Of a DNA stretch of 37,202 bases, positions 16,916 to 24,933 are shown piece after piece; the stretch's first letter is position 1; the number at the start of each line of letters is the position of its first letter. A program made the translations under genes and the position numbers. Location: positions 1 to 37,202 of the forward strand of contig NZ_PJAT01000111.1 of assembly GCF_002836715.1 (NCBI RefSeq), written 5' to 3'. The DNA is from Psychrobacter sp. 4Dc (GTDB taxonomy: Bacteria > Pseudomonadota > Gammaproteobacteria > Pseudomonadales > Moraxellaceae). The notes under the pieces were generated by a model that was not told where the DNA came from, ran no database searches, and worked only from the letters and a program-made list of their open reading frames with translations.

Positions 16916-17482
16916 TTATAACAGACGCCTTTCATTATAACGTTCAGGTCTAGGTTCGCCTTGATTGTCACGGTATACATCTGCAATTAACTCATCTCTA
17001 TCATCCCATAGTGGCAGACGAGCTGTCGCAACTAGACGGTCATGAAACTTATGCGGTGGATAATCCGAATCGATTTCATCATTTATCCGAAAAAAAACTT
17101 CTTCACGATAGTCAACATAAGCATGCATTCTATTCTTTACATATTTATTCCAATACCACACTAATTGTATAGGTGTACTAGCTGGGCGAGTAAACTGCTT
17201 TAGATTAACAGTCAGCGCACACTTTACTGGCTCGTCGTTAGGAAAAATGCGAATACGTTGCTCAATAACTTCTTCAGGTGTTTGTGCATACTCAAACACA
17301 CCACCAAAGGCTATAAATTTCTTGAAATCCTTTAGATACATAACTCCGAGTGATAACTGAGTAAATTTTGATAAATGAATAATTTCATCAGGTTCTTTCT
17401 TCGCTAATTTACAGATTTCATCAAAAACCATCAAACTACGGATTTGTAGCGGGATACTTTCATCTTCATAAACTTCGTACAT
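16916..17482 (-). CDS. Unknown protein B of a paralogous pair in the DpnI island
   Basis: A 188-residue soluble protein of unknown function, paralogous to the 164-residue protein downstream. The shared core covers residues 1-163 (IPLQIR, EPDEIIHL, FGGVFEYA, EEVIEQ, WNKYVKNR, DYPPHKFHDRLVA, LPLWDD). It then has a 25-residue charged tail missing from the other copy. GGAG eight bases before the ATG is a good start signal. It lies leftward between dpnD-like and paralogue A, in the same direction as pabC, mltG and tmk. No catalytic motif is evident. Confidence 0.75.
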   Translation of the reverse strand: MYEVYEDESIPLQIRSLMVFDEICKLAKKEPDEIIHLSKFTQLSLGVMYLKDFKKFIAFGGVFEYAQTPEEVIEQRIRIFPNDEPVKCALTVNLKQFTRPASTPIQLVWYWNKYVKNRMHAYVDYREEVFFRINDEIDSDYPPHKFHDRLVATARLPLWDDRDELIADVYRDNQGEPRPERYNERRLL

Positions 17483-17509
17483 TGGCTTATCTCCTTATTA
17501 GATAAGCAG

Positions 17510-17559
17510 CATTGATCGATTTGCTTTATGACACAAGTCTGCGTAACAAAAGACGATCA
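17510..17559 (-). promoter_or_regulatory. Two-part conserved element upstream of paralogue B
   Basis: CATTGATCGATT (17510-17521) and AACAAAAGACGATCA (17545-17559), spaced by 23 bp, duplicate the element at 16627-16676. The start codon is 28 bp downstream. Conserved blocks with a diverged spacer of fixed length argue for protein or polymerase binding at both blocks. Confidence 0.6.
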
Positions 17560-17625
17560 CTTCTTTTGAGGACTTTTGCTAATCTACTTGCTATAAATGA
17601 CTGAAGTGATATATGAGAATCGAGT

Positions 17626-17823
17626 GTGAATATAATAATAAAAGATAAAAAGGCAGCACAAACCTTTCAAGTTGAAATTGTCGAAACATTAAGCACTATC
17701 GTGGATGTTGTCGCAGAAGATGAGCAAAGTGCCCTTTTGAAAGCGCAAGAGATGTATAGAAATGAGCAAGTGGTTTTATATCCAGATGATTTTATTGATA
17801 CCCAATTCAATATCTTTCAATAA
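17626..17823 (+). CDS. dpnD: DpnD/PcfM-like small protein
   Basis: A 65-residue protein with GTG start (GAG eight bases upstream). Its core FQVEIVETLSTIVDVVAEDE followed by EMYRNEQVVLYPDDFIDTQF fits the DpnD/PcfM domain: a short beta strand pair, a helix with the YRN motif, then a [IV]VL-x-x-[DE]DF ending. In S. pneumoniae dpnD accompanies the DpnI endonuclease gene; its molecular role is not firmly known. Here it is rightward, 1.5 kb from the DpnI homologue, with two unrelated genes between. Its stop is 3 bp from the converging pabC stop. Confidence 0.82.
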   Translation: MNIIIKDKKAAQTFQVEIVETLSTIVDVVAEDEQSALLKAQEMYRNEQVVLYPDDFIDTQFNIFQ

Positions 17824-17826
17824 CAG

Positions 17827-18855
17827 CTAGGCAGATTCAAAATCCACAACATCACCTGACAATAACGTCAGACTGCTCATTGGCATGATACCGCGCAGTG
17901 CATTGCAAAAGAAAAGCTGCGTTAACTTAGGCAAATCATCATCTTGTAGCGACCTGATTATGACTGGATATTGCGTCGTGGATAGCGCATCTATAATTAC
18001 CTGACGCATGACGCCAGTGACACCCGATTGATCCATGGAAGGCGTGTACCACTGACCGGTGGTTAGGTAGTTTTCATTATCTTTATGAATACTAGAGGCA
18101 GTTTTGGATTCCGATAGCGACTCTTCTGCCAATTGATAGAATACATTACTCATCGTACCCTCAACCCACTGCCCACTCATATCGCGCAGCAAACCTTCAC
18201 CAAGTGTTGAAGCAAGCTTTGATGCCAATGGCTCAGCTTTTATCCGCTGTAGCTCACCACTAGCGAGGACATTGTCTAAACGATTAAGACTCTTGAGACC
18301 TGCCAGCGATGGCGGTAAGCAAGCAATCTGAGAAGACAAACATATTGCCGAAGCATTAGGTTGGATAGGTACTAAGTTTCCATTAGGCAAGGACAGTTGC
18401 AGCGCAGTAGAAACTCGCATTGCCGTAGCCTTTAGCCATATTTCACAGTCGCTACCATTTGCATTAGGTGCATAGCCATAACCGCGTACATTCTGCGCAG
18501 CGCGAGTGACCACTAGCTTGAGCATACCTTGCTCTAACTGCTGGGCATACAGCTGCAGTACTGCTAATAGCTCTTCGCTATTTATGTTTAGCTGCAAGGC
18601 TTCAGCATGAGAGACAAGCCGCTGATAATGATAATCTGACCATAGTATCAACCCATCAATAACGCCCATGGTAGTAAAGAAGCCATCAGCGTATGCCAGC
18701 CCGCGATTATCTAGAGACATGGTTACCGTTTGGCTGGTTGTCCTGTTATCTTCAATCACACTGCTGTCTTTGGTCAAACTACTATCTTCGGTCACACTGC
18801 TGACTTGTGGGTACAGACACACCCACCCGTTTGGCACTGACATCGTATCGGTCAT
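17827..18855 (-). CDS. pabC: Aminodeoxychorismate lyase (PLP fold type IV)
   Basis: A 342-residue PLP enzyme of the BCAT/PabC fold that releases p-aminobenzoate from aminodeoxychorismate for folate synthesis. The N-terminal motif is NRGLAYADGFFTTM (50-63). The PLP lysine is Lys188 in LAGLKSLNRLDNVLASGE. Glu233 or so lies in WVEGTMSNVFY, and SGVTGVMR is the phosphate-binding loop. It is about 70 residues longer than E. coli PabC because of an N-terminal repeat and inserts in the second domain. It starts 3 bp after the upstream lipoprotein stop, with no clear ribosome binding site, suggesting translational coupling. D-amino-acid or branched-chain aminotransferase is the alternative, made unlikely by neighbouring mltG and tmk. 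Confidence 0.88.
   Translation of the reverse strand: MTDTMSVPNGWVCLYPQVSSVTEDSSLTKDSSVIEDNRTTSQTVTMSLDNRGLAYADGFFTTMGVIDGLILWSDYHYQRLVSHAEALQLNINSEELLAVLQLYAQQLEQGMLKLVVTRAAQNVRGYGYAPNANGSDCEIWLKATAMRVSTALQLSLPNGNLVPIQPNASAICLSSQIACLPPSLAGLKSLNRLDNVLASGELQRIKAEPLASKLASTLGEGLLRDMSGQWVEGTMSNVFYQLAEESLSESKTASSIHKDNENYLTTGQWYTPSMDQSGVTGVMRQVIIDALSTTQYPVIIRSLQDDDLPKLTQLFFCNALRGIMPMSSLTLLSGDVVDFESA
18750..18803 (-). repeat. Three tandem 18-bp units in the pabC N-terminal region
   Basis: Three diverged 18-bp units (18750-18767, 18768-18785, 18786-18803) encode SSVTED, SSLTKD and SSVIED near residues 19-36. They account for part of the extra length of this PabC. Confidence 0.8.
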
Positions 18856-18858
18856 GAT

Positions 18859-19536
18859 TTAGCTATTGTCTGTTTGAGCAGCGGCTTTATTGATAACCAG
18901 CATACAGCTATAAAATTCGCATTTTGCCAGCTCTATCTTTTGTCCACCGACGATTCTATTTTTGATGATTTGACTATTGAGCATATCAGCAACCATTTTT
19001 CCGCCATCATCACCCATCAATTGACGCGATAGCTGATAGGCTTTTTTGGCGTGGTTTTGGCTCAGCTCTTTTTCTTTGTCTGTATCAGTAGGATTGGCAT
19101 AGTACCAGCCTAGCTCTAGATATTTTTCAGAGTCGATGATATCTAGATAAGGCGCATCCGTTTTCATAAAGCGATATTTCGCCGCTGGATTACTGGCATA
19201 GTCTAGGCTGTTTTCGTCAGTACTCATCACTTCGCCAAACACCGATTTTATACTATCTAACTCATCTACAGCGAGCGACTCAACCTTATCAGTACCCCAT
19301 GCTGCGACATCATATCTCACTGGCGTGCCTTGCTGAGCAGTGGCGCCATCTAGGTCAGGATTGTTTGCGCTGTCCTGTACTGGCTCATTCGTTGTTGCTT
19401 GCTCAGTGGTCTCAGCATCTGGATTTGGAGCATCTTCTTTGGTGCTGTCACAGCCACTGAGCGTCACACCAACGGCCATTATCGTACCGACTAGAAGGGT
19501 CTGTAGGTTAGGATTCCACATGGATAATTTACTCAC
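18859..19536 (-). CDS. Predicted lipoprotein of unknown function upstream of pabC
   Basis: Up to 225 residues with a lipoprotein signal ending LSGC (Cys29). An acidic Thr/Asn/Asp-rich linker (about 30-72) leads to a domain of about 145 residues. That domain has VRYDVAAWGTDKVESLAV, AAKYRFMKTDAPYL, YLELGWYYANPTD and, near the end, CEFYSCMLVINK with two Cys. I do not recognise the family. The start is uncertain: GTG at 19536 or ATG at 19521, which keeps the whole signal peptide. It is directly upstream of pabC with a 3-bp gap, so the two are likely cotranscribed. Confidence 0.65.
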   Translation of the reverse strand: MSKLSMWNPNLQTLLVGTIMAVGVTLSGCDSTKEDAPNPDAETTEQATTNEPVQDSANNPDLDGATAQQGTPVRYDVAAWGTDKVESLAVDELDSIKSVFGEVMSTDENSLDYASNPAAKYRFMKTDAPYLDIIDSEKYLELGWYYANPTDTDKEKELSQNHAKKAYQLSRQLMGDDGGKMVADMLNSQIIKNRIVGGQKIELAKCEFYSCMLVINKAAAQTDNS

Positions 19537-20011
19537 ACTTTTAGATTGATCTCGAAATAGTATTAACGAGCTGGCAGGAACGCCGCTGATAACGAATAGT
19601 TTTCAATAAAGAGCATATTTCACAAACATTATAATCTAGCAGTCATTACAGCATATTGATATAGGTTTCCATATTTTATAGTTTACCCAACTGCTCAGCA
19701 CTTGACTACCTTTTACGTTACGCGGAGCACTCCCCGAGAGTACAGATTTGTTAAATATATAACGTACCAAAACGACCTTCTCTTTAGTAGAAAGTAGAAA
19801 TCTGCTTGCGCTTGTTTTGCGTATGTTTGCTTCAATGTCACAATTTATTTTCAAAAGCGATAAGGCAGCCTCTGATTAACACTGTCACTTTCTAATAATC
19901 GATTGGTGATAGCCTCTTGGTTTGTCAATCATAGCGTTATCCCTTATGATGATTGAGCGCCACTTATTGCTTCTTTGATAGTATTTTTATTCTCTAGCCA
20001 GCGGACTATTT
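19537..20011. other. Divergent intergenic region, no gene seen
   Basis: About 475 bp between the leftward lipoprotein and rightward aroE. A 72-codon leftward frame at 19636-19854 has no recognisable features or ribosome binding site. It should contain both promoters. I see no structured RNA or repeat. Confidence 0.45.
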
Positions 20012-20875
20012 ATGACCCAACACTTTATCGTTATTGGCAATCCAATCGCCCATAGTAAATCTCCTGAAATTCATGAGCAGTTTGCTATCCAAGCAGGGAT
20101 TGATATTAGCTATCAGCGGCAGTACTGCCCTGATGATGCCGCCAGTTTTACGGCTGTTGTTGAGGCGTTTTTTTGCGGTGGCGGTGTGGGCGCTAACGTG
20201 ACGGTTCCTTTTAAACAAGTTGCTTATGACTGCTGCGCAGCGCGTGGTGGCTTATCAGAACATGCCAAGACGGCAGGCGCGGTCAATACATTAATGTTGA
20301 ACAAAGCACTATTAGAAAGCGGCGTGCCAATCACTGAAGCACTCTATGGTGATAACACGGATGGACAAGGACTTATCAATCACATTATGAGTATGGAATG
20401 GCCGCTGACCGATGCTCGTGTGGCGCTAATAGGTGCAGGTGGTGCCGCTCGTGGCGTGATACTACCGTTATTTGAAGCAGGTATTAACTCTCTCACGATT
20501 GCCAATCGCACCGTGTCTAAGGCAGCTGATTTGGTAAATGAGCTCAGTGCGGCCAGCTCAATAATCGATGACCAAAATATCGAGGTTTGTGCAACCAATG
20601 AACTCAGTGGCGCTTTTGACATTATCATTAATGCCACCTCTATTGGTTTATCAGATGATACGTTGCCACTGGATGATGTTCTAAACTGTCAGTACGCTTA
20701 CGACATGATGTATGGTCGTCCGCTGCCATTCTTGCAGCACTTTGCCGCTCGTGGCGCACAGACCTCTGAAGGCTACGGTATGCTCATCGGTCAAGCCGCT
20801 TTAAGCTTTGAGCGTTGGACTGGGCATACTATCGATGTGGCACAAGTGACAACAGCGCTAAATAAAGACAGTTAA
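20012..20875 (+). CDS. aroE: Shikimate dehydrogenase
   Basis: A 287-residue NADP-dependent enzyme reducing 3-dehydroshikimate to shikimate in aromatic amino acid synthesis. Substrate-binding SKSP motif is at 15-18. NVTVPFK has catalytic Lys68, and GDNTDG (113-118) supplies Asp117. The NADP loop is GAGGAARG (about 141-148), with NRT downstream (about 169-171). The C-terminal EGYGMLIGQA segment is typical. Length is normal. It converges with the FUSC gene, 31 bp between stops, with no obvious terminator. Confidence 0.96.
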   Translation: MTQHFIVIGNPIAHSKSPEIHEQFAIQAGIDISYQRQYCPDDAASFTAVVEAFFCGGGVGANVTVPFKQVAYDCCAARGGLSEHAKTAGAVNTLMLNKALLESGVPITEALYGDNTDGQGLINHIMSMEWPLTDARVALIGAGGAARGVILPLFEAGINSLTIANRTVSKAADLVNELSAASSIIDDQNIEVCATNELSGAFDIIINATSIGLSDDTLPLDDVLNCQYAYDMMYGRPLPFLQHFAARGAQTSEGYGMLIGQAALSFERWTGHTIDVAQVTTALNKDS

Positions 20876-20906
20876 TCAAAGAGAAAGCATTGTAGAGCTA
20901 TGACTA

Positions 20907-22028
20907 TTAACTAAAACGCAGTAATAGCCAATTTTCAAAACGGCGCAGCGGTACACGCAATCGCGTAGAGTGTATCGCTAGACCACCACTCAGTCCAATC
21001 ATGCAGCCGAGCGCCGTATCAATCATACGCGCTTGGATAACCTCTCCAGCGACTGGTGGCACTGACATCGTACTACCATACTCAGCGATAAATATCGTCA
21101 GCGGCGTGATAAATATCACCGCCAGTCCATAATGCCGATCCACAAACGATTCAATCAAAAACATCATACACAGTATCGCGATAGCGATGCCCCATCCTGA
21201 TAGTCCCCAAGACAGCATCCAGCCCGCCACTCCCATGCCAACCAATGTACCTAATAATCGATGCAACTGTTTGATCCACATGGTTCGTAGCTGCATACCT
21301 TGGATGATAATAAAGCAGCTCATCGCTGCCCAATACGGATAAGGCAGCTCTAACAGAACGGCGATGACCAACGCCAAACTAACGAAACTTACCACGATCA
21401 GACTATCGCTAATCATATCAGGCTGATAGTCATAAACAGGTACAGAAGCAACAGGACGGGCCGCCAATAAGAACAAACTATAGAGTAGCGCTAGCAACAT
21501 CGAGGAGCCACTACCCAATATCACAAGCCCTATCGCTGAGAGCACTTGATCAATCGGCACGGGGATAAATAGCGCAATCGCACCCGCCATCAATACAAAC
21601 AATCCCGCTGGTGGTGGTTGCCGATAATAACGACCTAACATCACCACGCTAATCCCAATCAGCATAAACACAGGCAGCCGCAACACTGGCATCAGCTGCG
21701 CGATCAGCCCCAGTGCAAAGCTGAGTATCATCGCAAACCCCCAAGCCATGACCGTCACTAGCCGATGTGGTAGCCCGCCTGTAAATGGTAGGTTTAGAAT
21801 AATCATCGAGCCTAGCGATGCTTTGATACCTGAAGACAAGTCACCAAAATAAGCCCCTACAAACACCGGAAAGCTAATCGCAATCGCCGCGATGATGGGC
21901 ATATGCCATGGTCGCTGACTGCGATTGACTGTGAGTAAATGATTCAGCTCACCATCGATTAACCCCTTAATACGAGTTAATAGTGCGCTTAACCAAGAGG
22001 CTCGCTGTTGCTTTTTTGAGGTACTCAT
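20907..22028 (-). CDS. FUSC-family inner membrane protein
   Basis: A 373-residue integral membrane protein with about ten hydrophobic segments in two blocks (about 44-190 and 207-355), separated by a short polar loop. Segments such as PYPYWAAMSCFIIIQG, QLHRLLGTLVGMGVAGWML and RMIDTALGCMIGL follow the fusaric-acid-resistance (FUSC) pattern of aromatic acid exporters, AaeB and YccS. It lacks the large cytoplasmic domain of full-length members. No membrane fusion partner is nearby, so transport of a specific compound cannot be inferred. AGGA about ten bases before the ATG is the likely ribosome binding site. Confidence 0.8.
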   Translation of the reverse strand: MSTSKKQQRASWLSALLTRIKGLIDGELNHLLTVNRSQRPWHMPIIAAIAISFPVFVGAYFGDLSSGIKASLGSMIILNLPFTGGLPHRLVTVMAWGFAMILSFALGLIAQLMPVLRLPVFMLIGISVVMLGRYYRQPPPAGLFVLMAGAIALFIPVPIDQVLSAIGLVILGSGSSMLLALLYSLFLLAARPVASVPVYDYQPDMISDSLIVVSFVSLALVIAVLLELPYPYWAAMSCFIIIQGMQLRTMWIKQLHRLLGTLVGMGVAGWMLSWGLSGWGIAIAILCMMFLIESFVDRHYGLAVIFITPLTIFIAEYGSTMSVPPVAGEVIQARMIDTALGCMIGLSGGLAIHSTRLRVPLRRFENWLLLRFS

Positions 22029-22410
22029 AAATGGCTTTTCCTATTTGATAAGTCCATTTTTCTTTGAATTTAGATGAGTCTACATAGCCCTTTATAGAGT
22101 AATTTCAAGCGAAGATACAATTTACCTATACAAACTAAAATGAATTAATAACATAATTAATCATGAATAATAGTTATTAGTTGTATATTTGTCGCTGTTT
22201 AAGATTTATAATCATATCAACGCCATAACAGCTGTCCGTCACTAAAGACGTTCTAATAACTAATACACTGGAAAGCTGTCCACTAATAATTCACTTGATG
22301 ACTAATATAACGTCTAGCTCATCTAAAATAAGTAAATATCGCTTACATAAATTGTGACTCAAATATTGCGCCATAAGTCTATGATAGCGAACTAACCAAA
22401 GAGAGCGATT
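22029..22410. other. Divergent intergenic region, no gene seen
   Basis: About 380 AT-rich bp between the FUSC gene and the acyl-CoA dehydrogenase gene, which diverge. Expected to contain both promoters; no clear operator for fatty-acid regulators was seen. Confidence 0.45.
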
Positions 22411-24231
22411 ATGTTAACTTACAAAGCCCCCTTACGTGATATCAAATTTTTGATTAATGATGTATTTGACTATCAGACGCATTATAAAAGCTTAGACAAC
22501 GGCGAAAACGCTGATCCTGAAACTGTAGACATGATTCTACAAGGTATGGCTGATTTTGCTGAAAACGTCATTGCCCCGCTCTATCAATCAGGTGGTGAAG
22601 AAGGCTGTCATTTTGAAGATGGCGTCGTGACCACGCCAAAGGGCTTCAAAGAGGCTTATGACCAGTTCGTAGAAGGCGGCTGGCAAGGTATCTCATATCC
22701 TGAAGAATTCGGTGGTATGAATCTGCCAACGTCAATCAACCTTATTAAATCTGAGATGATCGGTACTGCTAACTGGTCATGGTCGATGTATCCTGGTCTA
22801 TCAACAGGTTGTATCAACACATTGCTTCAGTACGGTACTGACGAGCAAAAAGCACTGTATTTACCTAAACTGGTCGAAGGCTCATGGGCAGGTACCATGT
22901 GTCTGACTGAGCCACAGTGTGGTACGGATTTGGGTCAAGTTAAATCAAAAGCCATTCCACAAGATGACGGTACCTACAAAATCAGCGGTACCAAAATCTT
23001 TATCTCAAGCGGTGAGCATGACTTAACAGATAACATCGTCCATATCGTCCTAGCACGCCTACCAAATGCACCAGAAGGCACGCGCGGTATATCACTATTT
23101 ATCGTACCAAAATTCACCCCGAATGCTGAAGGTGAAGCTGGCGAGCGCAATGCCGTAGTTTGTGGTTCAATTGAGCACAAAATGGGCATCAGCGCATCTT
23201 CGACGTGTGTATTGAACTTTGACGGCGCAGTCGGCTACTTGATTGGCGAACCGCATAAAGGCCTAAAAGCCATGTTCACATTCATGAACACGGCTCGTAT
23301 CGGTACTGGTATCCAAGGTCTGGCGCATACTGAGTTGTCTTTCCAAAATGCACTGCCATATGCCAAAGAACGCCGTTCTATGCGTACGCTATCTGGTACT
23401 AAAGATCCTGAAAAAGTAGCTGATGCTATTATCCATCATGCCGACGTACGCCGTATGCTACTGACGCAAAAAGCCTTTGCTGAAGGCGGTCGCTCAATGA
23501 TTTATCATTCAGCACGTTATGCAGATAAAATGGCACAAGGTATTGTCAATGGCGATGATGAAGAGTTCGAAAAATGGGATGACAAATTGGGCTTCTATAC
23601 GCCAATTCTAAAAGGCTTCTTAACTGAGCTAGGTATCGAAGCTGCTAAGCATGGTCAGCAAGTCTATGGTGGTCACGGCTACATCAAAGAATGGGGCATG
23701 GAGATGATCGCTCGTGATGCTCGTATTGCGACGATGTACGAAGGGACTACTGGCGTACAAGCACTTGATCTACTAGGTCGTAAGGTTATCTTACAGTCTA
23801 AAGGTAAGATTATCCGTGACTACACGTCAAGCATCATGAAATGGTGTGGCGAGTACGCACTCGATAAAGAAATGCGTAAATTCGTTTGGGCATTGACCAA
23901 GCTATGTGCTGAGTGGAACACCTTGACGGTACGCTTGATGCTGATGGCACGTAAAGATCGTGAAATCATCTCAGCCGCGTCAGAGGACTTCCTAATGTAC
24001 TCAGGCTACGTAATGATGGGTTATCACTGGGCGCGTATGGCAGCGGTCGCTTATGAAAAGCTAGAAAATGGCGGCACAGAAGCACCAGAGTTCTACAAAG
24101 CAAAAATTCAGACTGCTGAATTCTACTTTGATAAGTTGCTACCACGCACGTCTGGTCACGCAGAAGCGATGGTTGCCCCAAGCGAAAGCATGACATCAAT
24201 GGAAATCGATCACTTTGCTTTCTTAGATTAA
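22411..24231 (+). CDS. Acyl-CoA dehydrogenase, DmdC/FadE-like with C-terminal extension
   Basis: A 606-residue FAD enzyme of the long acyl-CoA dehydrogenase type. It begins with the extra N-terminal segment (TYKAPLRDIKFLINDVFDY) seen in this family. It has the FAD/substrate motif CLTEPQCGTDLGQVKSKA and the ISGTKIFISSGEHD strand. Catalytic Glu444 lies in MYEGTTGVQALDLLGRKV, followed by an approximately 130-residue C-terminal domain. The subfamily includes 3-methylthiopropanoyl-CoA dehydrogenase (DmdC) and medium/long-chain enzymes, so the substrate is open. GAGAG upstream of the ATG and a strong terminator make it a single-gene unit. Codon use looks highly expressed. Confidence 0.9.
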   Translation: MLTYKAPLRDIKFLINDVFDYQTHYKSLDNGENADPETVDMILQGMADFAENVIAPLYQSGGEEGCHFEDGVVTTPKGFKEAYDQFVEGGWQGISYPEEFGGMNLPTSINLIKSEMIGTANWSWSMYPGLSTGCINTLLQYGTDEQKALYLPKLVEGSWAGTMCLTEPQCGTDLGQVKSKAIPQDDGTYKISGTKIFISSGEHDLTDNIVHIVLARLPNAPEGTRGISLFIVPKFTPNAEGEAGERNAVVCGSIEHKMGISASSTCVLNFDGAVGYLIGEPHKGLKAMFTFMNTARIGTGIQGLAHTELSFQNALPYAKERRSMRTLSGTKDPEKVADAIIHHADVRRMLLTQKAFAEGGRSMIYHSARYADKMAQGIVNGDDEEFEKWDDKLGFYTPILKGFLTELGIEAAKHGQQVYGGHGYIKEWGMEMIARDARIATMYEGTTGVQALDLLGRKVILQSKGKIIRDYTSSIMKWCGEYALDKEMRKFVWALTKLCAEWNTLTVRLMLMARKDREIISAASEDFLMYSGYVMMGYHWARMAAVAYEKLENGGTEAPEFYKAKIQTAEFYFDKLLPRTSGHAEAMVAPSESMTSMEIDHFAFLD

Positions 24232-24260
24232 AATTGACTAAAACTGAATCGATAATTAAT

Positions 24261-24291
24261 AAAAAAGCGCCTATCATTTAGGCGCTTTTTT
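24261..24291. terminator. Bidirectional intrinsic terminator
   Basis: A 13-bp stem (24261-24273 with 24279-24291, core GCGCC/GGCGC) closes a 5-base loop and has A and T runs on the outside. It lies between the converging dehydrogenase and tautomerase genes. Confidence 0.93.
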
Positions 24292-24354
24292 GTGCTTAAC
24301 TGAAAATCTATTTATACATAATACACAGCAATGAGTAATTTAAGGCAAGCACTG

Positions 24355-24729
24355 TTAGCTACCAAGCATTTTCTTATGATAGACCGCACTTATCTCTTCA
24401 ACTTCTACACATATCTGCAATGCTGCACGTCCTGACTGCTCTGCGCCTATTTTTTCTTCGATAGTAGCAACCAATAGCTCAGCCAACTGGTCACGAGTGG
24501 CCATATCGCGTCCGCTCATCAGCTTTAGGTGAGCATAAATAAATCCATTGGCCTGCTCATCATCTTCAACACCTACTAGAAATGAGTTAATAGGTACAAT
24601 GCGTGCTTTTATATCAGTAGGCAGTTTAAACTGACCACTATCCCATAACGCCTTGTTTAGCGATTTGAGCAATGATTCTTCGTGAGCGATACTGACGTTG
24701 GGTGTCACTTGAATGGTTAAATGTGGCAT
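24355..24729 (-). CDS. 5-carboxymethyl-2-hydroxymuconate isomerase (CHMI)-family tautomerase
   Basis: A 124-residue member of the tautomerase superfamily. The start at 24729 is chosen over 24735: AGGA is 7 bases from it but only one base from the other ATG, and it exposes Pro as residue 2 (MPHLTIQ), the catalytic N-terminal proline after Met removal. Similarity to E. coli HpaF continues through SGQFKLPTDIKARI, FIYAHLKLMSGRDMATR and the end region ICVEVEEI. HpaF acts in homoprotocatechuate breakdown, but no other genes of that pathway are here, so the real substrate is unknown. Confidence 0.8.
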   Translation of the reverse strand: MPHLTIQVTPNVSIAHEESLLKSLNKALWDSGQFKLPTDIKARIVPINSFLVGVEDDEQANGFIYAHLKLMSGRDMATRDQLAELLVATIEEKIGAEQSGRAALQICVEVEEISAVYHKKMLGS

Positions 24730-24933
24730 GAGCATGTCCTTAAATGTGGATAAAAATAATAGATAAGCTGGCGTATAAGTCTACGCCTTATCGCTATGGT
24801 CAATCTACAACAATCTTGCGCCAAAATATCTTCAATACAAGCGAACCCAGTATAGATTACTCATAAATATGCTTAGCGAAATTGTCGACATGGCCATTTT
24901 GTAATAGGCAGATTGTAGCCTCCGTATAATCTT

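Noticed and set aside
16916..17482. Possibility that the two paralogues form a toxin-antitoxin pair
   Set aside because: They are homologous to each other and each has its own upstream element, unlike the usual unrelated toxin and antitoxin sharing one promoter.
19636..19854. 72-codon leftward frame between the lipoprotein and aroE; considered as an IS or tRNA remnant
   Set aside because: No ribosome binding site, no transposase motif, and no cloverleaf could be drawn from the GC-richer patch near 19718-19742.
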